In this document: positions 51,330 to 61,655 of the stretch, piece by piece
How positions within the stretch are numbered: position 1 is the first letter of the stretch
Layout: each line of letters begins with the position of its first letter
Assembly: GCF_004135675.1 (NCBI RefSeq)
Contig: NZ_QHLX01000006.1
Coordinates: 62,001-126,000 of the forward strand
Direction: 5' to 3'
DNA length: 64,000 nucleotides
DNA from: Marinitoga lauensis
GTDB lineage: Bacteria; Thermotogota; Thermotogae; Petrotogales; Petrotogaceae
Program-made: the position numbers and the translations under genes
Notes under the pieces: generated by a model
Seen by the model: the letters and a program-made list of their open reading frames with translations, nothing else
What the model was told of the DNA's origin: nothing
The model's database searches: none

Positions 51330-51898
51330 TTTCGCTTCGCGAAAGGTTTAAGGTTTATAGAATTTTATTATTAAAATATTTTTCCTAAAACCCTTCACGT
51401 AGTGAAGTGTTTTCGCTTCGCGAAAGATTTAAAGTTTATTTTTTTATTTTACAATAAAAATATTTTTCCTAAAACCTTTCACGTAGTGAAGTGTTTTCGC
51501 TTCGCGAAAGGTTTAAGGTTTATAGAATTTTATTATTAAAATATTTTTCCTAAAACCCTTCACGTAGTGAAGTGTTTTCGCTTCGCGAAAGATTTAAAGT
51601 TTATTTTTTTATTTTACAATAAAAATATTTTTCCTAAAACCCTTCACGTAGTGAAGTGTTTTCGCTTCGCGAAAGATTTAAAGTTTATTTTTTTATTTTA
51701 CAATAAAAATATTTTTCCTAAAACCCTTCACGTAGTGAAGTGTTTTCGCTTCGCGAAAGATTTAAAGTTTATTTTTTTATTTTACAATAAAAATATTTTT
51801 CCTAAAACCCTTCACGTAGTGAAGTGTTTTCGCTTCGCGAAAGGTTTAAGGTTTATAGAATTTTATTATTAAAATATTTTTCCTAAACCTTTCGAGAA
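51330..51898. repeat. Tandem array of seven 81/84-bp palindromic repeats
   Basis: Each unit contains two back-to-back hairpins: CTTCAC-GTA-GTGAAG and TTTCGC-TTC-GCGAAA, joined by TGT, and an AT-rich linker. The second hairpin recurs at 51331, 51412, 51496, 51577, 51661, 51745 and 51829, with spacings 81, 84, 81, 84, 84, 84. Two linker types alternate: one with GGTTTAAGGTTTATAG, one with GATTTAAAGTTTATTT. The last unit decays into TTTCGAGAATCGAAG. There are no unique spacers, so it is not CRISPR. It fills the gap between dxr and the envelope operon. Confidence 0.95.
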
Positions 51899-51908
51899 TC
51901 GAAGAGTT

Positions 51909-51963
51909 TAAGAATTTTCACCAGATGAGCGAATATTATTTGATTATTTTATTTTGTACTTTG
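51909..51963. repeat. 55-bp dispersed repeat, inverted relative to 32939-32993
   Basis: Its reverse complement matches 32939-32993 at 53 of 55 positions. It flanks the tandem array on the right, so the array and this element travel together as one repeat family. Confidence 0.88.
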
Positions 51964-51974
51964 GCTAAAAACTA

Positions 51975-52000
51975 AACACCTGCGCAAAAGCGCAGGTGTT
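51975..52000. terminator. Terminator of the envelope operon
   Basis: AACACCTGCGC (51975-51985), AAAA loop, perfect 11-base complement (51990-52000). T-rich tracts follow on both strands. It closes the minus-strand operon ending at 52005. Confidence 0.88.
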
Positions 52001-52004
52001 TTTA

Positions 52005-53594
52005 TCAAAAATATATTTTAATATTTAAGGAGATTGTGTTTAACTCTTCCATTGGTTTTAAAGAATGATTTTCATCTTCCGAATAAGCGTATTTCAATTG
52101 AATTGAAGGCTCAAAATTATCTATTCCTGAATATGCAATCTTTATATTTGTCATATATCCTGGTTTATATTCATCATTTATCTTCGAAAAGGCTATTAAA
52201 CCTAATCCTTCAAAGGCTATATTTGAAATCTTTGTTTTTAAATATATATCTGAACCAAAAGATATATGATCTTTTAACTCTTCTGTTGGCAATCCGTTAA
52301 ACGCTTCTATACCTAAAGTAAAATCTTCTCCTTTAGTATATTCTAATCCACCAACTGCTTTAATATAATATTTGTCAAATATTTCTACATCTGTTGAAGA
52401 TGTTGTTAAAGTTGTTTTTGTTGGTTCTTTGCTATCTGGAATATAATAACCTGTATTTACTTTTACAAATGTCTTTTCTGGCATTACAAATGCTGCTTCA
52501 CCATGATAACTAATTGAATCAAAGAAATTAGATACACCCTGAATATCTAAAGTAACAGAATTTCTTGCTGGTCTATACATTATTGTATTTGCAACGCCAG
52601 TTCCATCATCAGAATATTTTACATTAATTGTTTCTGGAACCATAAAATGATAATGATCATGTACAAATCCCAATTTTAAATCATAATTCAAAACATTAAA
52701 AGATACTTTAGCTGCGTAATTCATATTTTCTACACTTAATTCATCTATATCAGTTGCATTAGCTGTTATTGTATTTACTTCATATGTAGAAGGCAATGTC
52801 ATTAATGTTTGACCAGCATATACTTGAGTTATTTGCTCTTCAGTTAATCCTGCATTTTTTAATAATTCTGGATCAGCTAACATTGCGTTTATAGTATTTT
52901 GATCCAGTCCAGCTGCTGTTAGTTGAGCTATTAGATCCTCTGTTGTTTTTTCTACTGCCTTTTTGCTTTCTGTAAATTGATAAGTTAAGGTTGCTGCATT
53001 TTCTTCAAGAATATTTTCATTTATAGTTTTTGGATACAATGCAAAATTTGGAATATCATCAAATGTCTCTGGAATTATTGCTAAATCATATCCATAATCT
53101 CCTAAATAACCATTTACATTAATTCCTTCAACTGGCAATGTTTTATAATTTTCAAATGGGTTTAATCCATCATGTGCGCTTAGCAAAACAGAAGGGCTAT
53201 ATAATGTTGAACTTCCATTTTCCTGAATAAACCTTCCAAATCTTATCGTTGCTTCATCTAAATATATATCAGCATAAACTTCATTTAAAACATATAACAT
53301 CCATGGAATATTTGGTTTTATTAAATATACTTCTGAAGGTAAAAACACTGAATAATCACTGCTATCAAATTCAAAATAGTCTTTTCCATTTTTTATTTTA
53401 AATAGATCAAGTGATAATTTATAATATAATGTATCCAATGAATTTTCCAGAGTTATATTTGTTTTTAATCCGCTAATAGTAGTTGAAGCTTCATCTGAAA
53501 AATTATATCCATAAAAATATTGTAAATCTCCACTATATGCAAAAATTATTAATGCTGATAAAATCATTAGAATTGTAAGAATACTTTTTTTCAT
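52005..53594 (-). CDS. Outer-membrane (toga) beta-barrel protein, DUF1302-like
   Basis: 529 residues with a signal peptide (MKKSILTILMILSALIIFAYS). Alternating amphipathic beta-strands run throughout (for example ATIRFGRFIQENG and the last strand TISLNIKIYF). The C-terminus ends in a phenylalanine, as in barrel proteins. An Ala/Gln-rich helical insert (LTAAGLDQNTINAMLADPELL) sits in the middle. Third gene of an operon with a LolA-like protein and an MMPL exporter, 13 bp after the second, which suggests it is the outer partner in lipid or hydrophobic compound export. Confidence 0.75.
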   Translation of the reverse strand: MKKSILTILMILSALIIFAYSGDLQYFYGYNFSDEASTTISGLKTNITLENSLDTLYYKLSLDLFKIKNGKDYFEFDSSDYSVFLPSEVYLIKPNIPWMLYVLNEVYADIYLDEATIRFGRFIQENGSSTLYSPSVLLSAHDGLNPFENYKTLPVEGINVNGYLGDYGYDLAIIPETFDDIPNFALYPKTINENILEENAATLTYQFTESKKAVEKTTEDLIAQLTAAGLDQNTINAMLADPELLKNAGLTEEQITQVYAGQTLMTLPSTYEVNTITANATDIDELSVENMNYAAKVSFNVLNYDLKLGFVHDHYHFMVPETINVKYSDDGTGVANTIMYRPARNSVTLDIQGVSNFFDSISYHGEAAFVMPEKTFVKVNTGYYIPDSKEPTKTTLTTSSTDVEIFDKYYIKAVGGLEYTKGEDFTLGIEAFNGLPTEELKDHISFGSDIYLKTKISNIAFEGLGLIAFSKINDEYKPGYMTNIKIAYSGIDNFEPSIQLKYAYSEDENHSLKPMEELNTISLNIKIYF

Positions 53595-53607
53595 TATTAC
53601 ACCTCCA

Positions 53608-54369
53608 TCATTTGTATTTCAATACTGGTTTTGAAATATTTCTTCTGTCAAAGAATTTCTTTGTTATAGGAATTTCAAATTCTGCTTTTTTAATTTCTAA
53701 TACTGTAGAATGATTTTCTTCTAAATTATTCAATTCAACTATAGTAGCTAAAAGATGTCCGCTAAAATCCTTTACATCTTTAAAGTTCATAACTTTAATT
53801 AATCTATTGTCTTTACTATAAAATTCTATTTTATTGAATAAAAGATGATCTTTTGTAATATCCATAATTATTTTTCCATAATCTGTATCTTTATCATGAG
53901 GTATAACTTCAACAACATAATTTGTATCTGTTTCTTTCAATAAATTTGCATCATAATCCCCACTTTGTTCATTGTATAATAATGTAATATCATTGTATTT
54001 AAAGTCTGATCCTACGAATTTCCCATTTTTTGCGCCACCAGAAATTCTTTTTGTTTTTCTATATGCTGGCATGTATAAATAAATTTCGTCATCTGATAAA
54101 GTTAATAGGGTAATATTTTTTACTTCTGATGGTTTGTTAAATCTTACCAATGCTAACGAATCATCACCTTCATGCATTAAATACATATTAAATTCTCTTT
54201 CCCTTACTTTCCCATTTGAATCTATTAATTTCATTACAACAACGGATTTTTCTGTTTTGAAATTATTATGAAAATCCTTTACGTTATCCAATACTTCTTT
54301 ACCTGTAATTGCAAAAATAGAAGTGATAAATAAGGTTAGAACTGTTAATGTAATAACTACCTTTTTCAT
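53608..54369 (-). CDS. LolA-like outer membrane lipoprotein-sorting protein
   Basis: 253 residues. Signal peptide (residues 1-20), then a LolA/LolB-like half-barrel: KSVVVMKLIDSNGKVREREFNMYL, IYLYMPAYRKTKRISGGAKNGKFVGSDFKYNDI, NKIEFYSKDNRLIKVM. This DUF4292/PF17131-type protein is typically encoded with MMPL exporters and acts as a periplasmic lipid carrier. Overlaps the MMPL gene by 4 bases. Confidence 0.88.
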   Translation of the reverse strand: MKKVVITLTVLTLFITSIFAITGKEVLDNVKDFHNNFKTEKSVVVMKLIDSNGKVREREFNMYLMHEGDDSLALVRFNKPSEVKNITLLTLSDDEIYLYMPAYRKTKRISGGAKNGKFVGSDFKYNDITLLYNEQSGDYDANLLKETDTNYVVEVIPHDKDTDYGKIIMDITKDHLLFNKIEFYSKDNRLIKVMNFKDVKDFSGHLLATIVELNNLEENHSTVLEIKKAEFEIPITKKFFDRRNISKPVLKYK

Positions 54370-57090
54370 GCTACTTCCTCCCTTTTCTTTAATTTTTGTT
54401 TTATAATTGACTCTTTTGAGAATTTTTTTAATAATTTTTCACTTAATAAGGTCATCAATATTGGGAAAATTGTTAGAGTTAAAAATGGTGCCACTATCAT
54501 TGCTGTTGCCGTTAAAATACCGAATTGTTTCAACATTCCTATTTCTGAGAAAATAAATGTTGCAAAGCCTAAAATAACTGCTAATGAGTTTATAACTATA
54601 GCTCTTCCTGAGGTTGCTGATGTTCTAACTGCTGCTTTGAATTTATCGTTGCTTTCTCTATATTCTTTTTTGAATCTTGATAAATAATGAATTGTATAGT
54701 CAATTCCAGTTCCTATTGTAATGGAAGCTATGGTAACTGTTGCTGCGTTTAAAGAAATACCCGTTAATCCCATAATTCCAAAATTTACTATAATTGTTAA
54801 GGTAATAGGTATTAATGCCAATAGACCCAAAATAATCGAATGCATCTGGATGGCAAATAATATAAACACCAGAACATAAGCCAACATCATACTTTCTTTT
54901 TGATTATCAAAGACCATATCATTAACCTTATTTGTTAAAACTGGAATTCCTGTTACTCTAACTTCAAGAATATTATTTCCTTTTTCTACCGGAACCTGCT
55001 CATCATTTACATATTGTGATAATTCTTCAAGATGTTTTTCTGATAAATTTGTATTTAATGTTTCTAATTTCTTTTTGGCATATGTCGCTCTTAGATTTGG
55101 TTCATAATCGTATAAGAAATAATCATAATATTCTGAAATATATTCATCAACACTATTTCCATTTATCAAATTTGAAAATGTATCATAGTCAATTTGGTTT
55201 TCTTCATTATATTCAAGATAATTATTAAACATATTAAAGAGTGTTTTTGTATCAATATCTTTAATCAAAGCATCTATTTCCTGAGATTTTGCATTTATCA
55301 TTACATCTAAAATCGCATCATCATACTCTCCGCCTCTTGAAATAACAAATTGTTTTATTTCATTGCCATATGCTTTAACATGTTGTGGATTTTCAATATC
55401 AAAATCCTCTATTTTATAATTTTTCATTATATTTTTATCTATAAAATCCTTTAATGATTTTTCTAACACTTTTACATCACTAAAACTCTTTGTATTTACC
55501 ATTATTTGTGAAATAGCTTCATTTTTTTCAGAAGATAATATTTGGTCTATACCTTCACTACCTTCAATTAACATATAATTCTGTTCCATTGCATAATTAG
55601 AACCAGGAACATATGCAATTCCTATAAATCCTTTTGTTAGATTTGCTACAACATCGCCAATATTAGTTATTTGAGAAACTATTGAATAATTTTTTGCATA
55701 CATAGAAATATCTCTTATTGAACGATTGAAATAAAAATCTCTAAAAGAATTGTCTCCTTTTGCAACTAAATCCACAAAAATATAATCATTTCCACCAAAG
55801 TTTTTCCTGAGGAAATTAGATCCCTGAACCATATGTGTTTTTTCGCTCATAAAATTCTCTATTTGCATATCAGATTTAATTTTAGGAATAAAAAATGTTG
55901 TTAATCCTATTAAAACCAATATAATACTTAAGGTTATAGCTCTATGGTGAACAATTTTTTCTGTGATGTTTCTCAATAAGTGGCTTTCTCCATCCTGGAT
56001 AAATTAGCCTTTGATTTTGGTTGGAAAATCATTAACATTGCAGGAACAAATACTGTTGCCATTAATAATGCCAATGCTATTCCAAGAGATGTAAATATAC
56101 CCAATTGCCAGACTGGGTTAAATCTGCTGTTAATAATGATAGAAATCCTGCAATAGTTGTTAAAGCACTTAATACAACAGCAGTACCCACATGCTTTAGA
56201 GTAGCGTTAACAGCTTCTGATGCTGATATACCTCTATGTAATTCTTCATAATATTTACTTATAATATGTATTGAATAAGCTGTTCCTATTCCTACAACTG
56301 CTATTGGTACAGCGGAAGTAGTAATATTAAAATTAATACCTAAAAGATACATTATTCCAACTGTCCATATATCTGCTATTAACACTGAAATTATTGGCAA
56401 TAATACCCTGCTATATTCTTATAACTGAAATACAAAACGAGCATTACCAATATCAACACTATAGGTATAAGTTTTAAAAGATTATCTTTAACTATTTCTT
56501 CAATTTCTCTATTTGCTATTGCAGTACCGAAAATATAATAATCAACCCTGCATCTTTGAAAACATTTTCAACCATTAAACCCGCAGATTTTTCTTCAACG
56601 TCTTTTTTAATCCAATTGCAAATAACACACTTTTACCATCTTCTGAAATAAATTTTCCTTTTATCATATCATCATTTTTTAATATACTTTTGAGCTCATC
56701 TGGATCATATGAATTTTCAGAAGAAAAATCATAACTCGACTTTAAATTCCCAACCGAAATATCACCATCTTCTGTTACACTAATTCTTGGTGCTGTAACA
56801 GGAGATATTACGTTATCCACTACATCTAATTTTTTAAGTTTTTCTGTCAACTTATCTATTTCGCTAAAATGTTTATATGCATCATCAAACTTTATCCCTG
56901 TGAGAATAATGCCATTTAAACCAAACTCATCAGCAACTTCATCGTATATCTTCTTATCTGGATCATTTTTTGGAACATAACTGGCAATGTTATCTTTAAC
57001 GCTTACTTTTGATGCATAGAATCCAAAAAAAACTGTTAAAATAGTAACTAAAATAACTATAAATACTGAGTTTTTTCTATTTAGTTTCAT
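54366..57090 (-). CDS. RND/MMPL-family exporter (five frame breaks)
   Basis: About 908 residues as one protein. Breaks near 56608, 56555, 56413, 56110 and 55977 each need one base, mostly in GGG or CCC. Duplicated layout: helix, large extracytoplasmic loop (NDPDKKIYDEVADEFG; later SEKTHMVQGSNFLRKNFGGNDYIF), then five helices, twice. The RND signatures VVGIGTAYSIHIISKYYEEL and ITIGTGIDYTIHYLSRFKKEYRE each carry the membrane Asp/Tyr type residues. Halves join at ...SRMEKATY / LRNITEKIVHHRAI. HpnN-like exporters move hopanoids or other lipids; the substrate here is unknown. First gene of the trio. Confidence 0.85.
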
Positions 57091-57101
57091 ATACTCCCTC
57101 C

Positions 57102-57197
57102 TTTGGTGGCAAATATTAAATACTTATTTCAGAATATACTTTACTCCCTAATTGTTTCATTTGTATTTAAAAATAAAGAAAATTTTGGTGGCAAATA
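57102..57197. promoter_or_regulatory. Pair of 14-bp direct repeats between divergent genes
   Basis: TTTGGTGGCAAATA occurs at 57102-57115 and 57184-57197, 82 bp apart, in the 169-bp gap between the exporter operon (minus) and the zinc-ribbon gene (plus). The left copy overlaps the exporter's ribosome-binding region. The GGTGGC core stands out in very AT-rich DNA. Probable operator sites. Confidence 0.55.
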
Positions 57198-57259
57198 ATT
57201 AAGTCTTTATTAATGTGGTAAAATAGTAATAGACAAAATAATGAAAAATGAGGTGAGTT

Positions 57260-58000
57260 ATGAAATTAGAAGAATTAAAAAACGATATAGAGGCTGAAAA
57301 GTTTTTAATTGAAATAGGAGTCTTAAATATAAAAGAAGAATGCCCTTATTGTGGCAGTAATGAAGTGTATTCAATAAGAAGAAATCATTTTAAATGTAAA
57401 AATTGCAGAAGAGAATGGTCTAAATATAATGGAACTATTTTTAAAGATATTAGAATAAAGCCTTAAAGTTTTTGAAGATTGTTCATGAGCTTTCAAAAGG
57501 AAGATTAATAAAAAGAATTTCAGAAGATTTAGAAGTTTCATATAATACTGTTTTAAAAATCAAGAATTTGCTCTTAAAAAGATTATTAAAAAGATTTTTT
57601 GATATAGATGAAATTAAACCTTTATTTTCCATAGGTATAAGAATAGATAATGATAAATTAGATATGAAGTATATAGAAGATATCGATATAGATGATTTAT
57701 CAAATTTAAAGAATGAAAAAATAGGAAGACTTTACATTTTCAAAAATTATAATAATTATGATTTGTATATAGTATTTTCAGAAAAATTATAAAACCTTTA
57801 GAAAAAATTCTCATAAATTAGACATAAAAACTGCAAGGAAAGAATTAAGGCAAATATTAAAAAATTTTTCTGAAAAAGTTTTTCACGGAAAGATATCAAA
57901 TATGGAAACACTATTGTTTACCTTAACCCATAGTCATTTGGTACAGCAAGAAGGCGAAGACAGGATCTTTTATATCTTTTTAGAAATATTAAAAAATTAG
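57260..58000 (+). CDS. Zinc-ribbon/HTH protein, transposase-derived (three frame breaks)
   Basis: About 247 residues after adding one base near 57470 and two near 57787-57798. N-terminal zinc ribbon CPYCGSNEVYSIRRNHFKCKNC RREWS of the IS1595-transposase type, then an HTH (SKGRLIKRISEDLEVSYNTVLKIKNLL). The remaining ~140 residues show no DDE-type catalytic set and are short for a transposase. No terminal inverted repeats flank it. It looks like a domesticated DNA-binding protein. It is divergent from the exporter operon and ends in a terminator shared with the purine permease. Confidence 0.6.
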
Positions 58001-58024
58001 CCCGCAAAATGCGGGCTAATTTTT
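57997..58024. terminator. Bidirectional terminator
   Basis: TTAGCCCGC (57997-58005), AAAAT loop, complement at 58011-58019, then TTTTT. Both the zinc-ribbon gene and the convergent purine permease end in or beside it. Confidence 0.88.
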
Positions 58025-59364
58025 AGTGTTGTAAAAATACAAGATAATATACAAAGGCCAATGCAAGGAACCAATTAAACCAATGAATTTCTTTTCCTTT
58101 ACCAGAAAAAACTTTAACTAATGGATATACTACTAAACCAAGAGCAATACCATTTGCAATAGAATAAGTAAGAGGCATCATTATAATTGTAATGAATGCA
58201 GGAACAGCTTCTGTAGTATCTTCCCATTTTATATTAACTAAATTTTTAAGCATTAATGAACCAACAAAAATTAATGCTGGTGCTGTTGCTGCTGCTGGAA
58301 TAGTCAAACCCAATGGTGAAAAGAAAAGCATTAATAACATTAATACTGCAACTGTTACTGATGTTAATCCTGTTCTTCCACCCTGAGCTATACCCGTTTC
58401 ACTCTCAATATATGTAGTAACTGTAGATGTTCCAAATAAAGCCCCAACAGTAGTTCCAATAGCGTCTGCCATATATGCCCTATTTGATCTTGGAAAATCA
58501 CTTTCCCTTTTTTGATGAATCCTGCACTTTGTGCTAACCCTGTTAAAGTTCCCAATGTATCAAAGAAATCAACAAAGAAGAAGGTTAAAACAACTACCCA
58601 AAATGACCCTGTTATCAAATCTCCCCACGTAAGTTGCATTTTAAGAAAAGTAGGAGCAATGCTTGGTATTTTTCCAATAATCCCTTGATAATGAGTAACC
58701 CCAAATACCGGAAATGCACCTATAATCGTCGTTAAAATAATCCCAGTAATATCGATCCAGGAACTCTTAAAGCAAATAATACAGCTGTTAAAATTAATCC
58801 TATAATAGCTAATAAAGAATCTGGTTTAGTTAAATCTCCTAATCCTACAAAAGTAGCTGGATTAGAAACAATTATATTAGCACTTTTCAAACCAATAAAT
58901 GCAATGAATAAACCTATACCTGCGCTTGTTGCAAATTTAATATTTTGCGGAATTACTCTAACTACAAACGTTCTTGCACCAGATGCCGTTAATATAATAA
59001 AAATTATACCTTCAACAAAAATAGCACCTAAAGCTATTTGCCATGGTATCCCCATTTTAAGAACGACTGTATATGTAAAATATGCATTTAACCCCATACC
59101 TGGAGCTAAGGCAAAAGGATAATTAGCATAAAGCCCCATTACCAGAGTTGCTGTTGCTGCACCAAAAATAGTTGCTACCATTAAAGCACCAAAATATTGC
59201 GCATATACTGATGTTTCCGGTCCAGCACCAGGTGCCATAGCCGTTACTAAAATGCTCGGGTTAACAAATAATATATATGCCATACTTAAAAAAATAGTTA
59301 ACCCAGCCAAAATCTCAGTGGTCACCGTTGTTCCGTTTTCCTTTAACTTAAAAAACTTTTCCAC
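58023..59364 (-). CDS. AzgA/PbuG-type guanine/hypoxanthine permease (two frame breaks)
   Basis: About 448 residues; breaks near 58755 (GGG) and 58502 (A-run) each need one base. NCS2/AzgA uracil-xanthine superfamily transporter with ~12 helices. Hallmarks: LAGLTIFLSMAYILFVNPSIL at the N-terminus, FALAPGMGLNAYFTYTVV, VDFFDTLGTLTGLA, and GALFGTSTVTTYIESETGIAQGGRTGLTSV. Start ATG 59364 with GGAGGTG 11 bases upstream. A purine riboswitch of the guanine type lies in its leader, which supports guanine/hypoxanthine uptake. Confidence 0.92.
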
Positions 59365-59496
59365 CCCTTAACACCTCCTGAGTTATAAAAATATAAAAAA
59401 CCTTAACATTATTGTATAGTTAATTGATTGCTTATTTTTTTCTATTTCTTTAAAAAAATGTAAACTTTAATCCTATATTCATATTATACATAAAAT

Positions 59497-59520
59497 AAAA
59501 AAACCTCTCTGGAAGAGAGG
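59497..59520 (-). terminator. Riboswitch-controlled terminator
   Basis: Minus strand: CCTCTCT, short loop, AGAGAGG, then seven T. It lies between the purine aptamer and the permease start, so it is the expected expression platform. Confidence 0.85.
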
Positions 59521-59543
59521 CGTGATTATATTAATATTCACAA

Positions 59544-59623
59544 CTCCCTTCCTATAGTCAAACAGTTTACGGCTGTTTGGTAGAAACTCCTGAGCCGTAT
59601 TCTCAGGATTATATAGGAAGAGT
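59544..59623 (-). promoter_or_regulatory. Purine riboswitch aptamer, guanine class
   Basis: Minus strand: P1 strands CTTCCTATA and TATAGGAAG close a three-way junction. Conserved core TATAATCCTGAG, loop with ATACGG, junction GAGTTTCTACC, second loop CCGTAAA, then TTTGACTATAGG. The base that pairs with the ligand (position 74 of the xpt aptamer) is C in GACTAT, which marks the guanine/hypoxanthine class; adenine riboswitches have U there. A terminator follows. Confidence 0.95.
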
Positions 59624-59698
59624 CCATTTATTTACTTTTCAAGTTTAAAAATACTAAAAAAATTAAGATGATAGCATTAAATAATTGAAAAAATAATG

Positions 59699-61396
59699 TT
59701 AATTTACTCTTTTAAATTCTTTCATCTTTCTACTTTGGATATTTCTATTATTAGTCTCCATTTTCTTATATTCAGTATATATTTTATCAAACTCAATATG
59801 ATACTTCTTAAATACTTCTAATACTTCAGGATCAAATATCGATGGTTTCGTTTTGAAATCTCCATTCACTATAATGTTATATGCTTCCTTATGATCATAC
59901 TCATCTTTATATGGCCTTTCGCTTCGTAATGCATCGTAAATATCTGCAAGTGCTACTATTCTGGCTTCAATAGGAATTTCTTTACCAGATAATCCAAATG
60001 GATATCCACTCCCATCATAGTTCTCATGATGATACATTGCTATATTTTTTGCCATTATAAAACGCTCATCATCCCCAAATATTCTATCTGCAAATATTGT
60101 ATGCTTTTTCATTTCTTCATATTCATCTCTGGTTAAACCACCTGGTTTATTTAAAATTTCATGTTTAACCATTAATTTACCTATATCATGTAACGACGCA
60201 TATGCTTCTATATCATTAACAAACTTCGGGTTGAATCCCATTTTTTCAGCTATTAACCTGGAATATTTTGCTACTCTTTCAATATGATTACCTGTTATTT
60301 CATCATATTCTTCAGCTATTGCTGAAAGATGTGCTGAAAATTTCCTATATGAATCTTCTAAATCATTATATGCTTTTTCAACTTGCAAATATAAATCTTC
60401 AAGTTCTTTATTTGTTGCTTCCAATTCCTCTGTAGAAGCACTAATTTCATCAAATAATTCTAACATTTCTTTTATTGAAAGAAACTCTACCTCTTTTAAC
60501 TCTTTTAATTCCTCAAAATAAAAATCTTCATTTTTTATAGGATTTAGTACATCCTGAAAATCATTTTCTGATACATTTAAAAAACTCTGTCTATCTAATA
60601 TCCTTAATTCTTTCAAAAAGTTTTCCATACTTTTTATTATTTCAGAAAATTCGATATCAAATCTATTCATAAACTTCAAACTGTTTTTTCTTGAAATAAA
60701 ATTCCATACTATTATTAAAAACATAAATATTGAGATTAAAAAATTATACAATAATTGATTTGTTATATCGAGAAATGTTGATAATGTAAGATTATTCCAC
60801 CGAGCAGATGTACTTATATAAATCCTACTTTTAATTAAAGCAATTTTTGGGAGATGGTTTAATTTATATCTCGAATAAATAATATCTCCTTTTTCATCTT
60901 CTATTGTCAAAAAATAATTAGAATCCGTTTCAAATTCTGGATTTTTTAATTGCCCTACTAAATAACTTTCATTAAATTTACCACCAATATATAAATGAGA
61001 AACGCCATCAGGAAATTCACTTTTAAAAATAAAAATACCTGTATTATTTTCCAATAATTGATTATAAAAAACTGTATTTGAAATATTTGAATTTATTTCA
61101 AATTCAGCTGGTAATGTTTTTCTTATAATTCCATTTTTTCCTACTACAAAAAATTTCGATATGTCTATATCTTCCAATAATTTTTCATCATTTATAATAC
61201 TAATATATTTCAAATGATAATAATAATGATTCATAATATTATTAAAATTATTTAGATTAATCTTAGAAACCGATTTTAACATTGAATTAATATTTAAAAA
61301 CGTCAAAATCCACAATACTAATATAATTAAAATAAAAATCATATTTTGTATTGTGGAATTTTTTATATGTTTTTTTATTAACTCACCATATCGCAT
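59699..61396 (-). CDS. Membrane HD-GYP domain protein (probable cyclic-di-GMP phosphodiesterase)
   Basis: 565 residues from ATG 61396 (GAGGTCAC upstream). Two transmembrane helices (about residues 17-36 and 215-235) enclose an extracytoplasmic sensor. A coiled coil follows (EELEATNKELEDLYLQVEKAYNDLEDSYRKF), then the HD-GYP domain: HIERVAKYSRLIAEKMG, LHDIGK, HHENYDGSGYPFGLSGKEIPIEARIVALADIYDALRSERPYK. All HD and GYP residues are present. Divergent from the chemosensory operon at 61.6 kb. Confidence 0.92.
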   Translation of the reverse strand: MRYGELIKKHIKNSTIQNMIFILIILVLWILTFLNINSMLKSVSKINLNNFNNIMNHYYYHLKYISIINDEKLLEDIDISKFFVVGKNGIIRKTLPAEFEINSNISNTVFYNQLLENNTGIFIFKSEFPDGVSHLYIGGKFNESYLVGQLKNPEFETDSNYFLTIEDEKGDIIYSRYKLNHLPKIALIKSRIYISTSARWNNLTLSTFLDITNQLLYNFLISIFMFLIIVWNFISRKNSLKFMNRFDIEFSEIIKSMENFLKELRILDRQSFLNVSENDFQDVLNPIKNEDFYFEELKELKEVEFLSIKEMLELFDEISASTEELEATNKELEDLYLQVEKAYNDLEDSYRKFSAHLSAIAEEYDEITGNHIERVAKYSRLIAEKMGFNPKFVNDIEAYASLHDIGKLMVKHEILNKPGGLTRDEYEEMKKHTIFADRIFGDDERFIMAKNIAMYHHENYDGSGYPFGLSGKEIPIEARIVALADIYDALRSERPYKDEYDHKEAYNIIVNGDFKTKPSIFDPEVLEVFKKYHIEFDKIYTEYKKMETNNRNIQSRKMKEFKRVN

Positions 61397-61655
61397 TTTG
61401 TGACCTCTCAATGTAAAATTTTCATTTGTTAACTTAATATTAATATATCACCTGATTAATTAATTTTATTTTTCCCGAAAGATTATATCACAATAATTTT
61501 TTTTTCTCAAGAAAAAATATTTCTATAATCTCAATCTTGTGTTTAAATATTTTTAAGATAATTCGATTTCTATTCTCATTATATTTTTCGACGATTTAGT
61601 AAAAAAACCTTAATTGTTTGGTATAATATTTATAACAATTATAAGGAGAGATATC

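Noticed and set aside
51567-51872. 101-residue open frame with a 28-residue repeat
   Set aside because: It arises because the tandem unit is a multiple of three; it has no ribosome-binding site and consists only of the hairpin repeat.
51330-51898. Possible CRISPR array
   Set aside because: The repeated unit is the whole 81/84 bp, linkers are shared rather than unique, and no cas gene is nearby.
57260-58000. Complete insertion sequence around the zinc-ribbon gene
   Set aside because: No terminal inverted repeats or target duplication are visible, and the DDE region is missing.
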